Of a DNA stretch of 64,000 nt, positions 12,868-22,990 are shown piece after piece (position 1 is the stretch's first letter; each line of letters starts with the position of its first letter). Source of the stretch: Leptodontidium sp. MPI-SDFR-AT-0119 (Eukaryota; Ascomycota; Leotiomycetes; Helotiales; Leptodontidiaceae); NCBI GenBank assembly GCA_020726505.1, contig JAHLEZ010000010.1, positions 1,054,001 through 1,118,000 on the forward strand. Reading direction: 5' to 3'. The position numbers were made by a program, and so were the translations under genes. The notes beneath the pieces are model-generated. The model was not told the origin of the DNA, made no database searches, and worked only from the letters and a program-made list of their open reading frames with translations.

Positions 12868-15800
12868 ATAGTTTTTGTTGGCTTGGATCCCGATCGATAC
12901 TTTTCTCCTTGCCAAAAAAAAGGTACGAGCGCATGTTTATTCATAGAGGGCAAAAAAAATCTGGTTCTGTGTTTTGGGGGAGCTTAGGTGGCGCAACATT
13001 AAGAGGGGAAGGGATACTTTGACTGTCTAGAAGGAGCTGGTTGCATCAGTCAGCCAGCGAGGCATGTAATGAATGAAACCAATGATTGTTGCGATCAGGC
13101 CAATTATCAGGAGCTAGACTCACTTCCATTCTGGGGTCTAGCTCCAGAAACCAGAATGAACGAGAACAAGAATCAAAGCCTGAATTTCTTTCTTTCCAAC
13201 AAAATTTCCAAGATGTTGGTAATGTCCGTTTAGCTGGTGCCGAACCTGGCAGCGTGGGGTGACACCAATATTGTGGTTCAAGCAACGGTACCCCGGGAAC
13301 AGGAAGCGTGTGTGGGTAGGAGTGTGGGATATCTGGCAATTGTCGAATAGGATGATGGCCGGCCGTTGAACAGATGTTGTGTATCGCGAACTGCTCTAGT
13401 CCCGTATACCTGCAGGGTCGGTTATCGGCTGGTGAGGAGAATTGCTGAGCCTCCGACACACGGTGAGGGCGTTTAGGGTCAGAGTTCCAGAAGAGGAAGT
13501 TCGCTGATTGAGTGAGTGGGTGAGTAACTGAGGGAGTGTTGGAACTTCAAACTGGGAATAGTGGAGGGAAGACGGGAGGAGATAAGAGGGAATGTGATGA
13601 GTCGTGTTTGGAGAAAACCCCTCAAGTAGGTGAAGCTTGACCCCGCTTGTGATTGATATGGTAGATTCGCTCGGGTAGAGTATTGATTGCAGTTCCTCGT
13701 TGGGAGGGTCTTTGGGAGAGCGCTGGATGGGTGCTTGTGATGTTGGAGGAGAAAATTGGTATTACCTGTGACTGAGGTTACTAAACTTCTATGTTCTATT
13801 TGCTCCTGCAATCAGGTGGACTGGACTGACTCTGTCTCTCCAACAATTTCGTAATATTACCTCTCTGTCCTTTCCATCACATCCAAATTGTGGCTTTGTC
13901 GTCTATTGCTCAAGAGCACCGACTTCATTGATGAGGACCCCGCATCCTGTATGTGATATATAGTGATACAACAGCAGCCATGAGCTACACAGCATATGAC
14001 ACTCGCACATAATGGACCAGGTACTCGGGGGATAACGAACTCTCTTCGGACTCAATGACCAAGTATCGTATGGTGTTATGTTGGTGGTGTGGTGGCAGCG
14101 CACGGGTCGACTGAAGTATGATCCAGCCTTATCATGACTTGATACCAGACGATTCCATTACAATTCGCAATGCTCCTTGGCATCACAAATCGACAAGAGC
14201 CCACAGCAGGGGGCGGTACTTCACTTTGAACTTCTCTTGGTGGCCGGAGATACGTCCAGAGGGGGTGGGGGTAATTTAGAAGCGGCAGGATTGTTCTTTC
14301 CCCATGCGACCGCCCGGTGATGGAAAAAGTCTGTATGATGCAACTGTTGTAACATTGCTGCGTCAACTTGCTTGAAATGGCCACAGCACATTTTGGATGT
14401 TGTTGGAGTGAAGTGTGTTCTGATATCTTGTTCTGACCCCAGAGTCTTTAACATGACATCTGATAAACAAGACGAGGAGCACTAGAACGGGCCGCTGCCG
14501 CAGCCAAAAACGGCCACTAAAGCAGGTGATTTTGACAGCGGGTGGGTGAGTGGGTGTGGGTGTGGGTGGGCGAGAGCAAACAAAACCAACTAAGGGCCTC
14601 CCTCCGGCCCGAGCGCATTTCGAAGTCATTGCTGACATGTCCAAGTCCCTTGCTTTATAACTGATATTGTGTGGATAGGCGATCATTATTCGATGAAGCT
14701 CGACTGACGACGATAGACCCTCTCCAGGAGAGAGTAAAAAGCCCAAACGATCCACTCGCTTCCACTTGCTTGTTGATCTTGAACCTTAAGTTACTAGGTA
14801 CCGAAGTGTCTAGGTACATAATTTACTTCGTACAAACTCTCGTACATATGCTGATGGCCGTAACCGGCATGACGAATTAAAAACAAGTATTCGGCTTGCG
14901 GAACGGCACCGGCAAACCCCCCCATAAGCCATCGTGCCATAATTGCAGCATCCAGACCAACCAACCCAGGGGCTCAAAACCTTTCGATTCTCTTCCCAAG
15001 CCCCAACCTTCTAACCCTACGTATTGCATACAAGGCAGAGTTAGAAGCCTCCATGTTGTGTAATATATTCATTAATCGGCGATTCGAAGCTCGGCACTCG
15101 GAAGACGTGCGGCCGCTGCCTCTTGTCTCTCATTCCAGGGTGTCTGCTGTGTGCGCACTGACATGGTTCGATGCTCTTTGCACGTGGAATGGAAGGTAAT
15201 GCGAGCAGGGCTTCTGCGGGCAATCCTTGTCGCCAGCATTAGCCCGTCCACCTGGCGATCCCCGCTGCCTCCGGAGTGGCCCTCCAGTGGCCTGGCATGG
15301 GTATGGCCGCTGGCTGCTGGCTGCTAGGTGTGGTGGCACTACAGGAAATTCGCCGGGACCGAGTTATGCTGCACCTATCGGGATTCCTGTGTGGAATCGT
15401 TGAAAACGCATCTGTCAGAGACAGAGACGCCAGGCTCAGCAAGGACAAGACAGCCGGCAGCTTCCTCTGTGGCCCCCGGCGTCCAGTATTGGACTCTCGC
15501 GACGAGGATGGATGTGATCAAGTGTCTATAAAATGTATTGTACATCATCATCACTTCTCGAGTTGCACGGCCGTGTTTGACGCATCGTGGGGGATGTGGA
15601 AAGTCAATTGGAAGGAGCACGCCCACCACACGGGAGAAGCTCACACTGTGGCATGGGTGTGGTGTTCTGCTCCCTCCAGGAACGCCATCCGCCGTTATGG
15701 AAGTGCACCCTAGAACCCTGTTCCATCTGATAACGGCAGGGAACCGTAGAAAAGAGCTCCGGGACTAAGTGAGAGCATTTCGCTCTCCAGACGTCCGAAA

Positions 15801-16422
15801 CTTTGTTATGAAAGTTTTTCCTTGCCAGAGTGGATAGTTTTAGTGACGAGAACTAAGAGATTTGTCTGGTGACGAACGCGATGAGGTTGAAGTGCGGAAC
15901 CGAAGGAAGTTCTGAACATGCGGGCGATAGCGTTGCATCGAAGTGAGGAGCAAAATTCGCAAGCTTCGAGGGGTCGGTTCTGTTCCAGGACAGGATACTG
16001 ATGCTCCAGGATACTTAACACCCCAGCTCTCAGATTTTCCGGGACTCTTTAAGCGAAATGCACCTTCGCCGTTGATGGTCCATTATTACTCTAGCTGAGC
16101 ATGAACGTAAGGGAGGGGAGGGGAGCGAGGGGGATTGGCTAAGGCTATTATTTGATGCACTGTCGGCATACTGACAAGGCTATGTGAAGCAGGGGGCCAC
16201 CTGAAGCATGGAGCTTCCCTATATATCCTGGCCATCGATCTCTTTTCTTTTTTTCAACCTTGAAGGCTCAGCTTCCTTCTCTCCAAGGTCCTACCAATTG
16301 AGATACACTCTCCCTTCTCACACTATCAGGAACCCATTAAAGGCTTCCTGTCACCCCTCTTTCACCTGCGTTTTACCAACGTGGGCTAACGCTTTTCTGC
16401 CAGCGGGTAGAAGTCCATCACC
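12868..16422. other. Long intergenic region, no gene seen
   Basis: About 3.5 kb with only short, motif-free open frames on either strand. It holds a G-rich G-quadruplex candidate (14540-14570) and a pair of CTAGGTAC motifs (14794-14801 and 14810-14817). The last 200 bases look like the leader of the small Cys-motif gene: a TATATAT stretch at about 16219, and a GCTAAC followed by TGCCAG just before the ATG that could end a 5'-UTR intron. A non-coding RNA cannot be excluded. Confidence 0.5.
14540..14570 (+). other. G-quadruplex candidate, six GGG tracts
   Basis: Six GGG runs (40-42, 44-46, 52-54, 58-60, 64-66 and 68-70 within 145xx) are separated by loops of 1, 5, 3, 3 and 1 bases. This satisfies the G3+N1-7 pattern with tracts to spare. 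It is intergenic. Confidence 0.75.
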
Positions 16423-16886
16423 ATGAGTGGTTCTGGAGGCTACTACAAGTATCGCTGCAAGTACTGGTTGACTTACAACTGCCCAAATTGGGTTTGGGTG
16501 AATAACGCGCCCTGTGCACATTGTCTTGTAAGCTCCCCGAAGAAGCAAATGCGACGATTCTTCTGACGTTCCCAAAGGCAGACGGTCGCGATTCTGAAAT
16601 GGCCGAAATGCAAGCTCCTTTCCGCCTCTCGCGAGAGGTGTTTGTACCACAATTCGAAGACGGTATGCTGCTTTATACAGTCATGGAGATTATTGCTGGA
16701 AGTGACTGGGATATTGGCTGGGCCGTCAAACAACCGCCGGCTGAGCCATTCCCCAGCGTCACTGGTCCATCCGCAACTACCATTACTGCGATGGACGGAG
16801 TTGATACTCAGAAGACAGGAAAGATCGGAGTCCGAAATGCGGCGGATGGACGGAACTGGACCGGAAACGAAGGTCATCTCGAATAG
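16423..16886 (+). CDS. Small conserved fungal protein with an N-terminal Cys4 motif
   Basis: Exons 16423-16527 and 16578-16886 are joined across a 50-nt GTAAGC/AAG intron and give 137 residues. The N-terminus carries four cysteines at 12, 20, 31 and 34 (C-x7-C-x10-C-x2-C) in an aromatic, Asn-rich context (Tyr-Tyr-Lys-Tyr-Arg-Cys, Cys-Pro-Asn-Trp-Val-Trp-Val-Asn), which suggests a small zinc-binding knuckle. I recall similar short 'Met-Ser-Gly-Ser-Gly-Gly-Tyr-Tyr-Lys-Tyr-Arg-Cys' proteins in other filamentous fungi, none with a known function. The splice junction continues as Cys-Leu-Ala-Asp-Gly-Arg-Asp. The C-terminal half has a Leu-Leu-Tyr-Thr-Val-Met-Glu-Ile core and then a polar tail. There is no signal peptide. 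The very 3' end is less certain because a second intron with another ending (about 16662-16764) is possible. Confidence 0.7.
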
Positions 16887-19833
16887 GTCGTTTTGACATC
16901 GGTGGTAGAGAGCCATCTTCGATACTACCCTACCACCCAAACCAAGAGCATGGATATTTATGTTCGTACAATTGGTGTACGAACAGGTAGCGAATGGGCG
17001 GTCCATGTCGAGCCTCTGCGGGGATACTCTGGTAATTTTCGTCGTCTTCTGAGCGTCCTTCTTCTGCGTAATGAATCATGTTAATTAATGAAATTCCGTT
17101 CTTGGGTGGGAAAAATTAGGTGGCAGGCGAAAGGCCAATGATTAGTTAGTTTCCGAGAGGTGTGGGAGGTTGTTACCATTCAATAGGGGCGAGGACCCCA
17201 AAATTGTCTTTTGGACGAATGGGAGGACAACGCGGATAGCCAAAGGACATCAAATTTGAGTCGTTTGCAAGCCCAACAACCTCCAATGAGAATTTGCTTT
17301 CGAGATCCACTAGGCCGCATTTCAGGAAAAGGGATCAGTCGAAACGAATGTCGCTACAGCCGTCAATAATAGGTCTGACAAGAAATAGCTAATTGGAGAT
17401 CAAAATGTCATTCATGAATGCCGTACCCAATCGCGTTGCAGGCTTCGAACTGAATATCGGGATGAGAAGAATCTGAATATCACGCTTCCAAACGGAAGCC
17501 GAAAAGGGAAGAAACCTGCATTCAACTGGCATAATACATCGGCCATAAAAAGCGGAAATCTCGATAAGTTTGCTGTGCATACAGTAAGACGACCCACTGG
17601 AAACCCACAAGACATCAGTGCCATGACCGATTCAGCCACGATGCCCTCTTGTTGGAATACACGAGATGCAACAGTGGAGAAGGGCGACCGACGCATGTTG
17701 CGTGAGCGCCAGCAGGGTCCGAAGTGCATCATTGGCTCGGTGCAGACGAGGATCAGAATTGGTAAGAGCAGAATCATCGAGCCTGTAGAAGCGCGTAAAG
17801 TCGGAGCAACATTGCATGGCCATCCATCCTACCGCACTCTCACTGTTTTGGACTCCTCACCTCTGCGCTGTACAGAAAGTGAGATATGATAGAATCCTTC
17901 CTAGGGTTTATAATCGTAGACGGTCGTACGATCGCGGCAGTTCTTGAGGTCCGCGTTTGGAGCGAGCTGGAAAAGTGATGAGTAAGTGGGTGAGGCTTCC
18001 CTGGGGTTCTGGGTTGATTTCCACAGCCTGAGACATCATCACGTGACCTAATTAAGCTTCCAGAGCTTGTTTCATTTCCAGACGTCACCTCATCCTGTGC
18101 ACAAGAGCTTAAGTGTTTCTCCCTTATAAATGCTTAGAGCAAGAAAGATGGATGTTCGGGCCAGTATTCCAACCCCCATGACCAGAGCCAGCCCACATTC
18201 TTCTTCCCCCCGCAGTGTCTGCTTTTGATTTGCGCTGGGATTGATGGACAGGTGTGCTTCTTTCCCCCCTACTTGCCAACTGCTCATAAGTGCCACAATG
18301 AAGGTATCGGTGCCCATATACTGCCCCGAGCCCTTCATATCGAGGCTTAGACAATGACGGAACCATAAGGAAACACGAGGGAAGATCCAGGAGTTTCGAG
18401 GCTGCCTCCATCTCCAGATACTGTGAATGCAGTCATTATCAAAATGGCAACCCTCTGGGCCAAGCCAGTCATTTTTGGAACTGATATTACCTAATGTTTG
18501 TCATCAAACACATGCAAGTTTGGGTATTTCCCACTGGGTATCTCGCTGCTTCATTTGTTGTACTGTGCAGCATACTCCTTTTGACATTGAGTTCGAAGCC
18601 CAAAAAGACGATGAACCAGCACGACCAGATTGGAAAACACTTGTCTGGACCAAGGAATTTATCTCTCCTGCACAAAATCCAGTGTTGTTTGTTCAAGAAG
18701 TTTCGTACCCAAGAGACATGGCTTCCTGTCTCGTTTGAAAGGGGCTCATACGGAACATTGCATTGAAGAGGCAGGACTGGAAAACATGAACATGTCCAGG
18801 AAGATACTGGCATCAGGAACCCCTTCTCTGCTACGAACTCAAATCGTACAGCTGGGTACATCCTAGAGTATGGGACTTCCCATGGCGTGAAAGGGGGTTG
18901 AAATGGGAATCTGCTGAGAAGAAAGTAGTGACTTTCATCCAGATAGGCGGCAATACGCCTACTCCCAGCGGAGTCTTGCGTCCAGCAGATTCTCTTAAGA
19001 GAAGCAGCCGCCCTTCCCACCCAGCATCTAACTAGAGAGAGCAGTTCCTGCTCTTTTGGGACCAGCCGGTGAATGTCTGGTGAATGCGGCTGGGTTACTG
19101 GCAGCCCTGAATCGCTCCTGCCACGCGACAGCGGCTGTGGCTGTATCCGCTCGCACCAAATACACCCATCTCCTCCATCTCCTCCATCTCTGCTTCCCAT
19201 CGTTTCCCATCCTCCGCTCACCAACACCAACACCAACACCAACAACAACATCTTCCTCCACAATTCTGGACGTCTCTCTATACATTCCTTTCCATTTGCT
19301 GACTCCATCCCACACCCTCCAAGTCTACGACCCTGCCTGCGCTATCTGGCATCTGCTCCACCACCTTGTGGTCTCGTCGCTCTGTTCTGTTCTGTTCTGT
19401 GCTGTGGTGAGTCTCAATTCCTCGTTGGCGTACTCTTCTCTGTGTCGCTCTTGTGCTACACTCTCCGTGTTCGCTCTCCTGGGGCTGCGCTCACGCCTTA
19501 CCGCTGGTTGGTGCTATCTTCATGATCCACATTGTGTGTTGGAATGGGACTGGTTCGCGACTCTGCTATTGATGCGGCAGAAATATTTGGCCTGCGAGGG
19601 GTCAATCAATTGAGCAGGACAAGCAATTGGAGTGAGAGCGAGGCAAAGGCTTACCAAATGACAGGTCCCGCTTCTGTTCTGCCCACCGACGTTCCCATCC
19701 CTTGTGCCAAACAAAGCCTTGTCACGGCCGCATATCGGAGGTCATTAAACTTGTCGCGCTTCCCATCACCTTGGGAAGAGTCGGTACCTTGCAGCCTAAT
19801 CATCAGCCTTGTCAATAAGAGTTCAGTTTCGAG
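16887..19833. other. Long intergenic region and leader of the 1009-residue protein gene
   Basis: About 2.9 kb. Overlapping open frames near 18487-19613 have skewed, repetitive content (Thr-Pro, Leu-His, Ser-Leu runs) and no motif, so I treat them as chance frames. Bases 19150-19500 are CT/CA-rich (CTCCATCTCC and CCAACA runs), typical of a long fungal 5' leader. Upstream ATGs in that leader could act as uORFs. Confidence 0.5.
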
Positions 19834-22800
19834 ATGGCGGTACTTACCGAGACGCGTCGTTACTCTATTACCGAGCTGTTGAGCTTCAGAACCTCACTTC
19901 CTGTCGTTAGCTGCCCCGTCAAGAACATCAACAAACACCCTGATATTGGTACGTTTCAAGCACCACGACCTCCTCGAGCACCACCACCTCGATCTCCAGT
20001 CTGTTGCTAACCTGTGTCTATCAGCTTGCATCTTCAGGATCCCTGAGGAGGCACTTCGAAGACCTGAAAAATTCTCGTGCACCTCCGCACATCTGGCTGA
20101 CATCACCAACCAACCTGCTACGCGCCCACTTGGTAGGAAGAACGTCACCGAATCTTCAGAGCAAAGTGAATCTCGTTCTCTCGTCGACTTCGGCAGAGTT
20201 CAAGACCCTCGTCAAGTTCACTGGAACTTTCGAAGACGCGACAACTCAGATCAATCCTCCCAACCTCACTCTGCACCAACTGGCTTCGCTGCGCAACAAT
20301 CCGAAAACTTCCAAAAGTTCTACAGAGCCGTTGTATCGCCCTCTCACGTACGCGTCACAGCAGGTGGCAGGATTGTCCCGAACACTCGATCTCCAGCCGC
20401 TCCACCTTCAGAGTGCAACGGTGACAAGACAGAGTTTGAGTCCAAGCCCCCTGAGCCAGCCTCTTGGGTTCCAGACGCGTCTTTAGCATACCCGCAGGCT
20501 CCTAGCGGTTTCTTGCCTCCATACAACTTTCCACTACAGTCATCTGCCGTCGGATTTCCCATGATGCCATCTTCATCTACTGGTTTCTATGGCGCTGGCC
20601 CAAGCCCAACTGAGCAGCATCCAAAGACATCCTTTGGCTCGCAACTCCCTGGCGTCCAGTCTCAGCAAATCAAGATTTCACCGCCTACTCAGTTCGATCA
20701 GACTAAGCCCTTCACCTACAACGGTCAGGTTGTCTATCCCGTTCCTTACGGACTTCAGCCTCCTCCAAATGCCATCCCTATTCCCATGGGTATGCTTGGA
20801 AACCCGAACTTCTTCTCCCAAGTTGCTCATCAACCAGCTGGCCTTATGCCTTCTGCTTTGCCCCTCCAATTCGCCAATTCGCCAGATCCCATGTCATTTG
20901 GAGCTGCTCAGCAACCCTCATTGTTGGGTATGCCAAGTAGAGTTCAAGGTTCCGAGACTTTCATGCCTTTCATGTCCATGCCTGGTCTCATTGCTCCTTC
21001 AGACTACATGAAGTCTCAGATTCAGGTCCTGCAAACTCACCTCCACCACATCGAAACTCTCCTCTCTAGCGACAAGCACAGAGTTGACAAGGCCCTCCTG
21101 GAACAACAACGCTCAGGTCTCCTTGCCCAGATCGACCACATGGAGGATCTTCTTCAAGTTCATCATCGCCGTGAAGGCAATGTCACAGATACCAGTCGCC
21201 GTAGTGACAAATCTGGTGATTCAAATGCAGACCACAAAACCACTCGCTCGTCATCTGAGAGCTTTCAAGCAGATTCGGCTAAGGGCGGCAGCAATACTGT
21301 TACGCGCTCGGAGTTGTCATCCAAGTCCAAGTTGAGCATTGCAGCTGCAATGGCTCCCCCATTCCAACCACGCTCGCGCACTACAATCACTCCAGCTGTA
21401 CAGTCTTTGCAACCAAAGCACACAAAGCTCATGTCGCGTTCAACCTCTGCTATTGACAATCCCGAGCATGAGGAGACTCATGATGAGATTGTAGCTCGCT
21501 TGATGGCATCATCTACCACTGACTGGAACCGAGTTGGCTTCAAGTTCGGCAAGGATAGAGGCTACAACCCCCCCAACCCAAGTCCCCGCGAAGCCTCTCG
21601 TCAAGGCCCACAGCTTCAACATCCTCGGGCTTATCAACGCTCCAGCGCTTCCGATGCTCATGTCCCTCAAACCAAACCAAATCCTCCCACGACCTCGTCT
21701 GAAACTGTACCTTACCTCATTGGTACTCTCCCAGCCGGAGTCAATGCCCAGGCAGCAAGCGCCACCGATCTGGTTTACTCTCGGCCATTGACTGATGACG
21801 AGGTTCGTGCTCGGTACTTGTACTGGGGAAAGGCACCTCGATCTGTCCAGAGTGGATTGCCTAAGTTTGATGGAAAGGACTTCTATCCACCTTCTCCCGT
21901 CAAGAAGGCTGCCAGTCTAGCTTCAGTCAAGAATACCGAAACCCAGGCAAACACTGAATCCGAGAACGAGACGATGTACCCATTCCGTCTTCCGTCCAAC
22001 GACATTGCTTACTTGAAGCCAATCCCTCAGCCAGTATTCACGGACTCCAAGAACAGAGGAACCGCGCAGCAGACTTCATCATCTTCTAGCCAAGGATTGC
22101 ACAATCGCTGGTCCCGTGAGTCAACCTACGATCGCGATCAGGAGGTAACTGTTGAGGAGAAAGTTGTTCGACGAGCCGTTGACATTGATTTTTCACAGCT
22201 TTTCATGGAGAAGGGATGCCCCGGATATAGATCACCATCTCCAAAGCCAACTGTTGTACGCTTTAGCAGAGAGCAAGATGATGCACCAGTCACCCCTCAA
22301 AACACCTCGTTCTTTGAGGACGCTGAGGATGATGTCGACGACGCTAGATCTGATGAGTCCTGGCAACCAGCTGGTCGCGATTCTCAGCGCCACAAGAGCG
22401 AGAACAGCGTCATCAGTGTCGATTCTACCACGAGTGGCACACAGAGAACTGAGTCGACTGTGGAGATCAACCTCTCCCCTCGTGCTAATGGTGATCACGT
22501 CTCTCCAAAGACTGGTAAATCATTTGAGGAACGTGTTGAGAGTTTCAAGAAGTAAGTTCCCATGATCCCTAAGAGATAACCAAGCACAGCTGACCTTTTA
22601 AGCGTCGATGAACAGACCATGTTCCTCCAGAAGATGCTCAAGAACGAGGGCCGGGCTGGCACTCCTTTGTCGGGGACTATTTCGTCTGCCACTGCTCAAG
22701 GATACTTGCCTCAATACCGTGGATCAGCAGCTGCGTCTCTAGCCCCAAACGAGTACGTTTCTCACAAATCAGCTTCAGCCAAGGTTACGAGCTCGCAGTC

Positions 22801-22990
22801 CGAGAACCGCCCAATCAACCAGGACAGATATGAACGCAATGGCACTCCTGCTCCCGAGCCCATGAGCGCCACCGAATACTTGCGATATGTCAGCACAAAG
22901 GGTTATGAGACAGAGAAGGCTACCATTGATGCAGGATGGAACTCTAACACCACAGCTTTTGGACCTGTCCAAGCTGGCGAGGAGTGGTAG
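19834..22990 (+). CDS. Large disordered protein with an eIF4E-binding-like N-terminal motif
   Basis: Exons 19834-19948, 20025-22551 and 22603-22990 encode 1009 residues. The start is set by a short first exon: its ATG opens 38 codons, a GTACGT donor follows, and the acceptor (CTAAC branch, TATCAG) restores the long frame. Residues 10-16 (Tyr-Ser-Ile-Thr-Glu-Leu-Leu) fit the eIF4E-binding consensus Y-x4-L-hydrophobic and sit in an Arg-Arg-Tyr context like that of 4E-T proteins. The rest is mostly Ser/Pro/Gln-rich and probably unstructured. One predicted coiled coil lies around the Tyr-Met-Lys-Ser-Gln-Ile-Gln-Val-Leu-Gln segment (encoded near 21005-21160). The C-terminus ends Gly-Pro-Val-Gln-Ala-Gly-Glu-Glu-Trp. 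I do not recognise a named family; a translational or mRNA-decay adaptor is inference from the motif. Confidence 0.85.

Noticed and set aside
15041..15768. Several 60-145 codon frames at 15.0-15.8 kb
   Set aside because: The frames overlap on both strands, show no motif, and the GC-rich local composition explains their openness.
17389..17889. Overlapping 121- and 104-codon frames in the 16.9-19.8 kb gap
   Set aside because: They lie on opposite strands over the same bases, with no motifs and no splice structure.
18487..19613. Long overlapping open frames on both strands (273 and 185 codons)
   Set aside because: They overlap one another, have biased composition from CT/CA-rich leader sequence and contain no motif, so they fit chance frames in a long 5' leader.
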